Shown: piece by piece, positions 42,292-50,646 of the stretch
Position numbering within the stretch: the first letter of the stretch is position 1
Layout of the letters: each line of letters starts with the position of its first letter
NCBI RefSeq assembly: GCF_001990485.1
Contig: NZ_LBFC01000018.1
Span: 124,001-188,000, forward strand
DNA from: Thermosipho affectus
Lineage (GTDB): Bacteria > Thermotogota > Thermotogae > Thermotogales > Fervidobacteriaceae
Direction: 5' to 3'
Length of the DNA: 64,000 nt
The notes under the pieces: model-generated
What the model was told of the DNA's origin: nothing
Databases searched by the model: none
The model's input: the letters and a program-made list of their open reading frames with translations, nothing else
Position numbers and translations under genes: made by a program

Positions 42292-43078
42292 TTTTAATCG
42301 CCTCAATTACTTTTAGTACTCTATAATTTTCTTTTACATCGTGAACCCTTATTATCTCAACACCTTTTAGTGCACAATATGCCGTGATTGCAAGAGTACC
42401 TTCTAAGCGTTCTTCAACTGGAAGATCAAGAATCATTCCTATCATGGATTTTCTACTTGCACCGATTAATAAAGGAAAGCCAAGTTTTTTAAATTCATCT
42501 AGATGTTTTAAAATTAGAAGATTGTCTATAAGTCTTTTGCCAAAGCCAATACCTGGATCAATTATAATTTTTTGTATACCACGGTTTTGGGCGAATTTTA
42601 TTCTTTCTTCAAAAAAAGAGTAAATTTCTTTTATGGTATCTTTGTAATATGGATTTTTCTGCATATTTTTGGGAGTACCTTTCATGTGCATTAGTATTAC
42701 TGGACAGTTATATTTTTTTACAACACTAGCCATGTTTTCGTCAAATCTAAGTGCACTTATATCGTTTACTATGTCGGCACCAACCTTAAGACTCTCTTCT
42801 GCAACTTTTGATTTGTAGGTGTCAACTGAAACAACTATATCAAAATTTCTCTTTATAAGTTCGATAGCTGGAACAACTCTATTTAGTTCTTCTTCTTCAG
42901 ATACTTCTTCTGCACCGGGTCTTGTGCTTTCACCACCTACATCGATTATTTTTGCCCCATTTTTGATCATATTATCCACTGTTTCTAGTAGTTTATCCTT
43001 GTTTATCCGACTTTTTGGGTAAAAAGAATCTGGTGTTACATTGATTATTCCCATGATTTTGGTATCATTAAAATTCAT
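42278..43078 (-). CDS. folP: Dihydropteroate synthase
   Basis: 266 residues, TIM barrel. Signature loops are MGIINVTPDSFYP (near 8-20), DVGGESTRPGAEEVSEEEE (about 46-64), VSVDTYKSKVAE, DPGIGFGKR and IGASRKSMIG. It condenses p-aminobenzoate with hydroxymethyldihydropterin pyrophosphate in folate synthesis. It is transcribed with the pseudouridine synthase gene and divergent from the esterase. Other folate genes are not in the window. Confidence 0.95.
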   Translation of the reverse strand: MNFNDTKIMGIINVTPDSFYPKSRINKDKLLETVDNMIKNGAKIIDVGGESTRPGAEEVSEEEELNRVVPAIELIKRNFDIVVSVDTYKSKVAEESLKVGADIVNDISALRFDENMASVVKKYNCPVILMHMKGTPKNMQKNPYYKDTIKEIYSFFEERIKFAQNRGIQKIIIDPGIGFGKRLIDNLLILKHLDEFKKLGFPLLIGASRKSMIGMILDLPVEERLEGTLAITAYCALKGVEIIRVHDVKENYRVLKVIEAIKNASR

Positions 43079-43122
43079 TTTATCCCCTCCTTTTCTAATT
43101 TAATTATATAGAAAAATATTAA

Positions 43123-43150
43123 TTGGTAAAGGATTATTTTGGGTTATAAT
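43123..43150 (+). promoter_or_regulatory. Promoter of the esterase gene
   Basis: TTGGTA at 43123-43128, 16-base spacer, TATAAT at 43145-43150, followed by AAGGAGGGGG before ATG 43174. Confidence 0.6.
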
Positions 43151-43173
43151 ATGATAAAGAAGGAGGGGGTTAT

Positions 43174-43947
43174 ATGAGTTTATTTGATCTTGGTGATATT
43201 AAAACAGTTAAAATTTCACAACCGATATTTTTGAAAGGGAACAACGAAAAAGGTATTTTGTTAATACATGGATTTACAGGAAGCCCACATGATATGACGT
43301 ATCTTGCAAAGAGTTTGAATGAGGAAGGTTATACTGTTATGGTACCACGTCTTCCTGGACATGGGACATCTTCTTTAGACTTTTTAGAAAGTAATTGGAG
43401 AGATTGGCTTAGAAGGTCTTTAGACAGTTACTTTGATTTAGCTGGTTTGTGTAAAGATGTGTATGTAGCAGGACTTTCCATGGGAGGAGTGTTAACTTTA
43501 GTTTTAGCAAGTATAGTTAATCCAAGAAAAGTTATTTCTATTGCAGGTGCTATTTTTACCACGGAAAAAAGAATAGCTTTAACACCTATAATTTCACTCT
43601 TTACAAAAAAAGTTAAGAAAGAAGGGTACGGTGAAAAGTATGATAACGAGGATTTGAAATATTTATCTAAGGAGTACTGGTCGTATAATTGGCCACTTCA
43701 AGCAAAACACTTGTATAAATTGATGAAAATAGCAAGGAAAAGATTGAAATTTATAAAATCGGATATACTTATACTGGCATCGGAAAAAGATAAAGTAGTA
43801 CCTTTGAAGGCAGCTCATTATATCTACAAAAACGTTTCATCAGAACGGAGAAAATTAGAAGTATTTAAAGAATCAGGACATGTGATGACGAATGATATTG
43901 AAAAGGAAAAGGTTGCCGAAACGATAATAAACTGGTTAAAAGAGTAG
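43174..43947 (+). CDS. Alpha/beta hydrolase, thermostable carboxylesterase/monoacylglycerol lipase type
   Basis: 257 residues. The oxyanion loop LLIHGFTGSPHDM, nucleophile Ser in AGLSMGGVL, Asp in ASEKDKVVP and His in KESGHVMTNDIE form the catalytic triad. Layout matches Est30-type carboxylesterases and bacterial monoglyceride lipases. It is cytoplasmic (no signal peptide). It is a single gene with its own promoter, ending tail-to-tail with an MFS gene two bases away. Confidence 0.9.
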   Translation: MSLFDLGDIKTVKISQPIFLKGNNEKGILLIHGFTGSPHDMTYLAKSLNEEGYTVMVPRLPGHGTSSLDFLESNWRDWLRRSLDSYFDLAGLCKDVYVAGLSMGGVLTLVLASIVNPRKVISIAGAIFTTEKRIALTPIISLFTKKVKKEGYGEKYDNEDLKYLSKEYWSYNWPLQAKHLYKLMKIARKRLKFIKSDILILASEKDKVVPLKAAHYIYKNVSSERRKLEVFKESGHVMTNDIEKEKVAETIINWLKE

Positions 43948-43949
43948 TG

Positions 43950-45302
43950 TTACCACCATCTGTTTATACGTTTCTTTTCTATTTTTAATTTTTTTAGCAT
44001 AAATGCACTTTCTATCTTTGCATTTTCGTATATTCTTTGAGTAGGTCTTCTTGCTATTATGTTGAGTACGTTAAACATAAATATAGTAGGTGAAACATAT
44101 TTTCGTGTTCTTATAGTTGCAAATATAAATATAGCTATCATTCTTAGTATTCCTTCTATGACAAAGTATATCTGAATACCAAATATGTGATAATTATTTA
44201 TGTAAAAATTGTATTGGTTAAATATTGATGCAAAGTATCCGCCAAGTATAGAACCAATAAGTCCACCAAGTCCCCCAAAAAAACCAAAAACGGCAAAATA
44301 CATGGGGGACATTCTTTTTGCCGTTTCCATTGGCAAAATTAACAGTGATATATTTATAGCTGCCCATCCAACACCTGATATTATTGCATCAAGGGTCATT
44401 GCAAAAGGCCAATGTTGTTCGTTCATTAATATCCAGATAATAGGAGTAACAGAGACAAACGAAAGCCCTAAAATCATAACGGTTTTATTCCCGTATTTAT
44501 CACTTATCTTTCCCCAAACAAAGTAAAAAATCATGGAAATTAGAGTCATTGCAATGGTTGCATAACTTATGTAAGTCATGGATATTTTTAGATTTTTTAG
44601 TTGGTGGTATGAGAAAAAGGGAGCGGTTAGTAAAAGGATAAAATTCCAGTACATGTTTGCAAAAGAAAGTTTCATAAAGTTTTTTTCTTTAAAAACTTCT
44701 TTTATTTCACTTAAAGTTCCCAAACTTTTTACAGGGGGGTCATCTACGGGAATTAAGGATAAAAGTGCAAGTAGATTTCCTATTAGAGTAATTAAAATAA
44801 CGTATACAAAATTAAAAGGAGCAGATACGTTGTCTATTATGTATGAAAAAACGTAAAATATTATAAGTGTGGAAAAAGATATTAAAACACTTCTAATACC
44901 AAAATATTTTCCCCTTTTATTTGATGGGATTATATCTGAAACAAGCGAAGACCACGTGTTTCCCGCAAGGGATGTAAAAGCTTGAGAAATTGCAAAAATT
45001 GTTATTAATATTAAAGGGTATTTGTTATTTGTTAATACTGAAATTAGTACAACAATCCATAAAAATTTAAAGGAGTTGAAGACTGCAAGTAATTTTTTTC
45101 TGTATTTAAATTTTTCTATTATGTATGGCGTTACTATTTGTAGTAGTTGGAAGACCATGGGAAAAGCAGCTGTAATCCCAAGTAGAATTTCGTTAAATTT
45201 GAAATACAAAGCAAGTGCTGTAAATACAACACCTTGGGTAAGTAAAAAATAAAAGTTTGAAAATATACCTTCTAAAATTAAAAATTTTTCGTTTTTATTC
45301 AA
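43950..45302 (-). CDS. MFS transporter
   Basis: 450 residues, 12 helices. Family features include VSDIIPSNKRGKYFGIRSV between helices 4 and 5 and KISDKYGNKTVMILG between helices 8 and 9. Substrate unknown. The TTG start overlaps the rtcB stop (TTGA). The C-terminal 40 residues are charged and cytoplasmic. It appears to be the last gene of a minus-strand operon beginning at the NMT1-like binding protein, or at least is coupled to rtcB. Confidence 0.8.
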   Translation of the reverse strand: MNKNEKFLILEGIFSNFYFLLTQGVVFTALALYFKFNEILLGITAAFPMVFQLLQIVTPYIIEKFKYRKKLLAVFNSFKFLWIVVLISVLTNNKYPLILITIFAISQAFTSLAGNTWSSLVSDIIPSNKRGKYFGIRSVLISFSTLIIFYVFSYIIDNVSAPFNFVYVILITLIGNLLALLSLIPVDDPPVKSLGTLSEIKEVFKEKNFMKLSFANMYWNFILLLTAPFFSYHQLKNLKISMTYISYATIAMTLISMIFYFVWGKISDKYGNKTVMILGLSFVSVTPIIWILMNEQHWPFAMTLDAIISGVGWAAINISLLILPMETAKRMSPMYFAVFGFFGGLGGLIGSILGGYFASIFNQYNFYINNYHIFGIQIYFVIEGILRMIAIFIFATIRTRKYVSPTIFMFNVLNIIARRPTQRIYENAKIESAFMLKKLKIEKKRINRWW

Positions 45303-46630
45303 CCTTTTATAACCCCCAAAGGTACTAATTTGGCTACTTTTTTGGAAAGTCTTAATTTGTCCACTATTTCCACTACTTTATCTATATCTTTGTAAGCATT
45401 TGGTGCTTCTTCTATTATAGTTTTTTTGGATTTACTTTTTAATATTATACCCTTTCTTTCAAGATTTGAAAGTATATCGTTTAGTTTTAATTTTTTTAAG
45501 GCTTGCCTTCTGCCAAGAATTCTTCCTGCTCCATGTGCAGTAGAAGAAAATGCAAAGTTTTCGTTTGTTCCTACTAAGATATACGAGGAGGTTCCCATAT
45601 CACCAGGGATTATAACTGGTTGACCTATGTCTTTGTATTTTTCAGGTAGTTCTTTTTGACCAGGGCCAAGAGCCCTAGTTGCTCCCTTTCTATGGACTAT
45701 AACTTTTTGACCATCGTGAATTTCAACTTTTGCTATATTGTGTACTACATCATATACCAGATATAGTTTTGAAATATCAGAAAAAGCCTTTCGAACAAGA
45801 TGTGTGATTATTTGTCTGTTTGAGAATGCAAAATTTGCGGCACAGTTCATTGCAGAATAATACTTTTGACCAATTTCACTTTTAAATTGAGCATAGACAA
45901 GTTGTTTATCTGGAAGATCGATATTTAAATTTCTCATTAGTTTAATGTAATCCGTTGCAACTTGATGACCAAATCCCCTACTTCCCGTATGGATCATTAC
46001 AGTGATTTGTCCTTCAAAAAGTCCTAATACATTTGCTATTTTTTTATCGTATATTTCTTCTACTTTTTGAATTTCGATAAAATGATTTCCAGCGCCTAAA
46101 GTACCTAACTCTTCTTTGCCTCTTTTGTAGGCAGTGTCTGATACGTCTAACATATTTGCGGGTAATAATGTGCCGTTGTTTTCTATAAAATTTAAGTCTT
46201 CTTCATAACCAAAACCTAGTTCGATAACTGCTTTTGTGCCATTTTCTATTATTTTTTTAAAGAGTTTTTTTTCAAATTTTTTTGAAGTTGAACCAAGTCC
46301 TACGGGTACTAATTTGTATATCTTTTCTAAAACTTTTTGTATGTGTTTTGAAATTTCCTTGTATGTAACTTCACTTTTTAATAGTCTAACGCCACAATTT
46401 ATATCAAACCCCACACCTCCTGGGCTTATAATTTCTGAAAATGCCGCAACACCACCAATTGGAAATCCATATCCCCAATGTATGTCGGGCATTGCATATG
46501 CAGCTTTCACTATACTTGGTAAAGATGCAACATTTTTGAGTTGTTCAATAGCTTCAGATATGTCATTTAAACTATCTGTAAGCACAAAGGCATCGACTTT
46601 CATCTTTCCGCTCTTTTTTATCCTATACAT
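45299..46630 (-). CDS. rtcB: RNA-splicing ligase RtcB
   Basis: 443 residues. Mn/GMP-site blocks are visible: DINCGVRLL near residues 95-103 (Cys ligand), GAGNHFIEIQ, HTGSRGFGHQ, and the guanylylated His in SSTAHGAGRILGRRQA near 370-385. It joins RNA with 3'-phosphate or 2',3'-cyclic phosphate to 5'-OH ends. I choose ATG 46630 after GGGGTG. No archease or RtcA gene is next to it. It overlaps the importer ATPase gene by eight bases, so it is probably read from the importer transcript. Confidence 0.95.
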   Translation of the reverse strand: MYRIKKSGKMKVDAFVLTDSLNDISEAIEQLKNVASLPSIVKAAYAMPDIHWGYGFPIGGVAAFSEIISPGGVGFDINCGVRLLKSEVTYKEISKHIQKVLEKIYKLVPVGLGSTSKKFEKKLFKKIIENGTKAVIELGFGYEEDLNFIENNGTLLPANMLDVSDTAYKRGKEELGTLGAGNHFIEIQKVEEIYDKKIANVLGLFEGQITVMIHTGSRGFGHQVATDYIKLMRNLNIDLPDKQLVYAQFKSEIGQKYYSAMNCAANFAFSNRQIITHLVRKAFSDISKLYLVYDVVHNIAKVEIHDGQKVIVHRKGATRALGPGQKELPEKYKDIGQPVIIPGDMGTSSYILVGTNENFAFSSTAHGAGRILGRRQALKKLKLNDILSNLERKGIILKSKSKKTIIEEAPNAYKDIDKVVEIVDKLRLSKKVAKLVPLGVIKG

Positions 46631-47288
46631 ATTTATCACCCCAAAGTTTTATTACTTCTTTTTCCAAAAAAAATTCATTAATTTCGTTTGTAATGAATTC
46701 TTTTATTATCTTTGCCGGTCTGTTTGATAAGATTAAAATTCTATCTGAAAGTGAAATAGCCTCTTTTATGTCGTGGGTTACAAGTATAGTGGTTATCTTT
46801 CTATTTTTTATTTGTGCGTTAATATCATTTATTAACTTCCACTTTATATGTATATCAAGCGAAGAAAAAGGTTCATCCAAGAGTAGAATTTCTGGTTTTA
46901 CAATTAGTGCGCGTGCAAGATTTATTCTTTGATTCATTCCACCACTTAACTTTGCCGGGTAGTAATCTTTGAATTGAAATAAATCAAGTGAAATTAGAAC
47001 TTCCTTTATCTTTTGGTCATCTTTTCCCACAAATTTAAGATTTTCATATACCGTTTTCCAGGGAATTAACCTCGGTTCTTGAAATATGTATCCTACTTTT
47101 TTAAAGCTTTTTTTTACTTTTCCGCTGTATTTTTCAAGACCTGCTATAATCCTTAGTAGTGTGGTTTTACCACATCCCGAAGGACCTAAAAAGGTGATTT
47201 TTTCTCCTCTTTTAATTTTAAATTCGATGTTTTCTAAAACTTTTAGACTTCCAAAACTTTTATTTAGGTTTTCAATCTTTAATATCAT
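46623..47288 (-). CDS. ABC transporter ATPase, SsuB/TauB-like
   Basis: 221 residues. Walker A GPSGCGKTT near 36-44, Q-loop GYIFQEPRLIPW, signature LSGGMNQR near 125, Walker B ILLLDEPFSSLD and switch His in LVTHDIKEA. It energises the adjacent permease. It overlaps the permease gene by 17 bases. The group is nitrate/sulfonate/taurine or thiamine-precursor type; this cannot be narrowed further by the ATPase. Confidence 0.92.
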   Translation of the reverse strand: MILKIENLNKSFGSLKVLENIEFKIKRGEKITFLGPSGCGKTTLLRIIAGLEKYSGKVKKSFKKVGYIFQEPRLIPWKTVYENLKFVGKDDQKIKEVLISLDLFQFKDYYPAKLSGGMNQRINLARALIVKPEILLLDEPFSSLDIHIKWKLINDINAQIKNRKITTILVTHDIKEAISLSDRILILSNRPAKIIKEFITNEINEFFLEKEVIKLWGDKYV

Positions 47289-48006
47289 ATAATATCACCT
47301 TTTTAGTTAGGAATTTAATAGCTCTTTCGGTTGATATTCCAAGTATCACGGCTATTATAGTCAGAGCATAAACTTTTGGAATGTTTACATATTGTCTTGC
47401 CCATGATATTTGTACACCTATTCCTTCTTTTCCAGCAAGGTATTCTGAAACTATTATAACCTTCCATAAGTTACCAGAAACTACTTCAAGTGCGCTTAAT
47501 AAGAATGGAATAACGGAGCCAAAGTATATATCTTTTATAATTTTTTTCTTTGAAACATTATATATTTGAGCCATTTCCAATAATTTTTTATCTGTGTTTC
47601 TCACACCGTGTGCAACTGAAAAAGTAACGTTAGGTATGAGGGATAACACGGTGATGATTATTGGTCCTGTAATACCAATTCCCCATATAAATATTACAAG
47701 CACTAACCAAGATATTATTGGTACAGATTGAGATATTGTAAATATAGGTCTTAGTAACTCAAAGCATTTTTCACATATCCCCATTACAAAACCGAATATA
47801 AAACCCAATAATAATGTAAAAAAAAGTGCAATAAATCCTTTTAATAGTGTAGAATATATGGAATTCCAAATGCTTTTAGAAAATATAAGTGTAATAAAAA
47901 TCCTCCCTACTTCCAGTGGAGTAGGGAGTATTAAAGATGAGTTTATAACCAAGGCTAAAAAATACCAAATAATCAAGAACAAAACAAGTCCATATGCAAA
48001 TTTCAT
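47272..48006 (-). CDS. ABC transporter permease, SsuC/ThiX-like
   Basis: 244 residues with about six helices. The EAA-type loop reads MAQIYNVSKKKIIKDIYFGSVIP near residues 143-165, with the Glu replaced. SPSVPIISW-like and GVQISWARQY segments are typical of nitrate/sulfonate permeases. It overlaps the binding-protein gene by four bases. Ligand unknown. Confidence 0.9.
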   Translation of the reverse strand: MKFAYGLVLFLIIWYFLALVINSSLILPTPLEVGRIFITLIFSKSIWNSIYSTLLKGFIALFFTLLLGFIFGFVMGICEKCFELLRPIFTISQSVPIISWLVLVIFIWGIGITGPIIITVLSLIPNVTFSVAHGVRNTDKKLLEMAQIYNVSKKKIIKDIYFGSVIPFLLSALEVVSGNLWKVIIVSEYLAGKEGIGVQISWARQYVNIPKVYALTIIAVILGISTERAIKFLTKKVILYDIKD

Positions 48007-48902
48007 TTTAGATAAAATCCTTCGTCTGGAATTTTCGGTATCCCCTCTTTATAAAGGTTATGCATCGTTTCGAGAAATTTTGAGACTTCATCTTTGCAAT
48101 CAGACACGTATTTAAATTGTGTTCTTTCAAGTGATTTTTTGAGAATGGGTTTTGGAATTGGTAAATACTTGCTTGTAATTTCAAGACTTTCATCTACATG
48201 AGTATTTGCGTATGAAACACTTTCTTTGAATATTTTTTCCACTTCAAGTATGGTATTTTTGTACTTTGAAATATCACCTATTACGAAAAGTCCTGCAATT
48301 GGAATACCAAGTTTTGAATTCGATATTTTATTCCATTCTTCTTGAAAATCTAAAACAATCTTTCCTTTTGACAGACACATTGTGACAAAAGGTTCAGGAA
48401 GAGCAGCAAAGCTTATTTTTCCAGAGTTAAATAGTGCAACGATTTCTTGTGGTGGAGCATATGCAAATTTTACATCTTTGTCGGGAATAAGTCCTTCTTT
48501 TGTTAAGAGATACCTCAAAAGCACATCTACAGTTTGTCCTCTTCCGTGAGCAGAGTACACTGTTTTTCCTTTTAGAGATTTTAGACCTTTAAAATCTGTG
48601 TTTGATACAAGGTAAAATACCTTCCATTCGTGTACCCCAACTAGCTTTATGTCTATACCTTTGGTATAAAGGTTTGCCGCAGTGGTAATGGGTAATACGA
48701 CAAATTTTGCGTACTTTGTGGCAACCTTTGCAATAACGTCATCTAGATTTTTCCAAAATTCAACCGTTAAGTCTACATTCCCAGTTACGTTTTTATTTAA
48801 TATTGGTGCAACTGGAAATATAGTTGGACCAAACGGATTTAACAGTGTAAGTGGAAATTGGAGAACTGCAAGTAATAATAGAAAAACAATTAATTTTTTC
48901 AT
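48003..48902 (-). CDS. ABC substrate-binding protein, NMT1/THI5/SsuA-like
   Basis: 299 residues with a signal peptide (about 1-18, MKKLIVFLLLLAVLQFPLT). The mature protein has the two-lobed pattern VEFWKNLDDVIAKVATKYAK, LKSLKGKTVYSAHGRGQ, and LPEPFVTMCLSKGK, seen in NMT1-like and SsuA-like proteins for thiamine precursors, sulfonates or similar small molecules. No thiamine riboswitch precedes it, which argues weakly against a thiamine-precursor role. ATG 48902 follows GGAGGTG. The extended -10 lies against the tRNA-Thr terminator. Confidence 0.85.
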   Translation of the reverse strand: MKKLIVFLLLLAVLQFPLTLLNPFGPTIFPVAPILNKNVTGNVDLTVEFWKNLDDVIAKVATKYAKFVVLPITTAANLYTKGIDIKLVGVHEWKVFYLVSNTDFKGLKSLKGKTVYSAHGRGQTVDVLLRYLLTKEGLIPDKDVKFAYAPPQEIVALFNSGKISFAALPEPFVTMCLSKGKIVLDFQEEWNKISNSKLGIPIAGLFVIGDISKYKNTILEVEKIFKESVSYANTHVDESLEITSKYLPIPKPILKKSLERTQFKYVSDCKDEVSKFLETMHNLYKEGIPKIPDEGFYLK

Positions 48903-48922
48903 ATTTATCACCTCCAATATAA

Positions 48923-48931
48923 ATTATACCA
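48923..48931 (-). promoter_or_regulatory. Extended -10 promoter of the NMT1-like importer operon
   Basis: On the minus strand TGGTATAAT lies 20 bases before ATG 48902; the -35 position falls in the tRNA-Thr terminator stem, so recognition probably relies on the extended -10. Confidence 0.6.
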
Positions 48932-48935
48932 CAAC

Positions 48936-48960
48936 AAAAAGGGACCTCCTACGAGGTCCC
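48936..48960 (-). terminator. Intrinsic terminator of tRNA-Thr
   Basis: On the minus strand a perfect 8-bp stem GGGACCTC / GAGGTCCC with a four-base loop is followed by TTTTTGTT. It begins five bases after the encoded CCA. Confidence 0.92.
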
Positions 48961-48964
48961 TCTC

Positions 48965-49041
48965 TGGAGCAGGCGGTGGGACTCGAACCCACACCCTCCT
49001 CCTTACCAAGGAGGCGCTCCACCTCTTGAAGCTACGCCTGC
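48965..49041 (-). tRNA. tRNA-Thr (GGT)
   Basis: A 77-base cloverleaf including encoded CCA. Acceptor GCAGGCG / CGCCTGC (49041-49035 with 48975-48969), discriminator T. D arm GCTT...GAGC has a wobble pair. Anticodon stem CCTCC / GGAGG around TTGGTAA places GGT at 49007-49005, reading ACC and ACU (Thr). T arm is GTGGG-TTCGAGT-CCCAC. It has a near-consensus promoter reaching into the preceding gene and its own terminator. Confidence 0.97.
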
Positions 49042-49051
49042 AACCAGGAAT

Positions 49052-49080
49052 ATTTTAACAAATTAGGTTTTAGTTGTCAA
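49052..49080 (-). promoter_or_regulatory. Promoter of tRNA-Thr with -35 inside the upstream coding end
   Basis: On the minus strand TTGACA (49080-49075), 17-base spacer, TAAAAT (49057-49052), 10 bases before the tRNA. The TTGACA is formed by the last sense codons of the DUF1292 gene (Ile-Asp-Asn before its stop). Confidence 0.82.
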
Positions 49081-49408
49081 TATTTTCGTCTTCATCAAGG
49101 ATTTCAAAGTCTCCTAAATCTTCCCACATCTTTGCAACTTCGTTAAATTCGTTTTCATCTTCGATTGTATCAAGAAAAATATTTCCTTCTTCATCCGTAG
49201 ATTTTTTGAATATGTATAGTTCTCCAAAATCTGTTATTTCTTCCCCTTCAACGAATATTTCTTCACATACCCAATATTGATTATTTTCCCTTTCAAGTTC
49301 TCCTAACAATACAAAGTTGTGTTCTTTTCCTTCTTCGTCAAATAACGTAAAAGCCTCGAGGTGTTCATGTTCATGTTCATGTTCATGTTCATGATTATGA
49401 TCGTGCAT
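49070..49408 (-). CDS. DUF1292-like acidic protein with His/Glu alternating tract
   Basis: 112 residues, very acidic, cytoplasmic. Residues from about 17 (AFTLFDEEGKEHNFVLLGEL, YWVCEEIFVEGEE, ELYIFKKSTDEEGNIFLDTIEDENEFNEV) match the DUF1292 (YrzB-like) small beta family of unknown function. Residues 2-16 alternate His with Asp, Asn or Glu, giving eight His in register; such a tract could bind Ni, Zn or Co. I choose ATG 49408 with AAAGGGAG at 11 bases; TTG 49417 is an alternative but lies only two bases from that site. It has its own extended -10 promoter and overlaps the -35 of tRNA-Thr. Confidence 0.75.
   Translation of the reverse strand: MHDHNHEHEHEHEHEHLEAFTLFDEEGKEHNFVLLGELERENNQYWVCEEIFVEGEEITDFGELYIFKKSTDEEGNIFLDTIEDENEFNEVAKMWEDLGDFEILDEDENIDN
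49363..49392 (+). repeat. GTTCAT hexanucleotide tandem repeat
   Basis: Five perfect copies of GTTCAT (30 bases) in the 5' coding region of the DUF1292 gene; on the coding strand each unit is GAACAT or its register, encoding Glu-His. Unit length keeps the frame, so copy-number change alters only the tract length. Confidence 0.95.
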
Positions 49409-49445
49409 AACTTTCAACTCTCCCTTTATAAGATTAACTAAGACA

Positions 49446-49454
49446 AGTATACCA
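49446..49454 (-). promoter_or_regulatory. Extended -10 promoter of the DUF1292 gene
   Basis: On the minus strand TGGTATACT, 37 bases before ATG 49408. No convincing -35. Confidence 0.45.
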
Positions 49455-49477
49455 TATTTGCCATTTTTGTATAGTAC

Positions 49478-50644
49478 TTAAATTCCAAAGCCAAAGTTTA
49501 CACTTATTCCAAAAGATGCATCGTCAAATGGAGAAAAAGTGTGTGAAATGGATTTTACATTTATATTTGTGTAAAATACGCGTAGATCTGTTTTGAAACC
49601 AAAGTTGTGAACGAATAATCCGTTTGAATTTAAATAATCTAGAGAATAGTATGGTGTGAAAAATAGAAGATTTGTATATCCAAAAACTCCTATGTCCCAA
49701 CTATCTTTTTTGCCTATTGTATATTTTCCTCTTGCACCTAATTTTAAGAAGAAAATAGAAGTTTTGTAATATGCGGTTATTTCAGGTGTTTTTGAAACTT
49801 CCATATAATCTTCTTGGAAATTTGTAAGTGTTGCATCAGGACCGCTTACATCTGCTGTAATGTCTGTTCCTTGCGCGCTATATGAAAAATCAAATCCCAA
49901 ATCAAGTGTAGATTTGTACGTTGCAACAGATGGTTTAATTTGGATGTTGTTTATTGCAATTCCAAAACTATCTGTTGAAATTCCAAAAGAGAAAGCCATT
50001 CCAAGATTTTCTCCTTTTATTTCATAAGAATCGTTATCTAATGGGAAAGAAGAGTAAATATCTGCTTTTTCCGATAAATGTAGATTAGCCATTGCAGGTG
50101 ATGCAGAAGAAGTATAGGTAAATTCCAAATATTGGTTTTCACCAGAGTATAAAATTGGCAGGAATACATAAGGGGCAATGAAAAATTTACCCAAATTTAA
50201 TACAACACCTGCATCGAAAAATACATTTGCATCTATAAATTTTTCTGATATGTTATACTCAGTATCTATTGTAATTGGATCTATTAAAAAGTCCTTTATT
50301 TGATCTGATATTTTTAAATCAATATTTCCATTAAGATAAATATATGTACTTATTGCAAAATTCCCCAATTTTAAGGTTCCAAAACCAGAGGCATTCAATA
50401 TCGTATTTAAAGATAATTTGTTTATGTTATTTAAATTAATCGTACCAGTTTCAAGGAAAACATTTAGATCCTCTGCAGAAAATATGTCCTGGTTTAAGAG
50501 AAAATTTCCTGAAAAATTAACGCCTAAGAGGAAAAATCCTTCATTTAATACTAACCCTTGGTTTGTGTAAAGTCCAAAGGGAGTTAATGGATTTGAAAAT
50601 GAAATTAAACTTAATAAAAGTATAAATAAGACTATTTTCCTCAT
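49478..50644 (-). CDS. Exported beta-rich envelope protein (possible outer-sheath beta-barrel)
   Basis: 388 residues with a signal peptide (about 1-17, ending SFSN). The mature protein is dominated by alternating hydrophobic strands (GFFLLGVNFSGNFLL, NFAISTYIYLNGNIDL, FFIAPYVFLPILY, TAYYKTSIFFLKLGARGKY) and ends in GISVNFGFGI, a strand pattern like outer-membrane barrels. I do not recognise a named family. It lies two bases after the large lipoprotein gene at the end of the murG-smc operon, which suggests a role in the toga/outer envelope. Confidence in function is low. Confidence 0.55.
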   Translation of the reverse strand: MRKIVLFILLLSLISFSNPLTPFGLYTNQGLVLNEGFFLLGVNFSGNFLLNQDIFSAEDLNVFLETGTINLNNINKLSLNTILNASGFGTLKLGNFAISTYIYLNGNIDLKISDQIKDFLIDPITIDTEYNISEKFIDANVFFDAGVVLNLGKFFIAPYVFLPILYSGENQYLEFTYTSSASPAMANLHLSEKADIYSSFPLDNDSYEIKGENLGMAFSFGISTDSFGIAINNIQIKPSVATYKSTLDLGFDFSYSAQGTDITADVSGPDATLTNFQEDYMEVSKTPEITAYYKTSIFFLKLGARGKYTIGKKDSWDIGVFGYTNLLFFTPYYSLDYLNSNGLFVHNFGFKTDLRVFYTNINVKSISHTFSPFDDASFGISVNFGFGI

Positions 50645-50646
50645 TA

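Noticed and set aside
48903-48964. Thiamine riboswitch before the NMT1-like importer
   Set aside because: Only a terminator and an extended -10 fit in the space, and none of the TPP aptamer blocks is present.
49363-49392. Hexamer repeat as a CRISPR or regulatory repeat
   Set aside because: Units are contiguous without spacers and lie in a coding frame giving a His/Glu tract.
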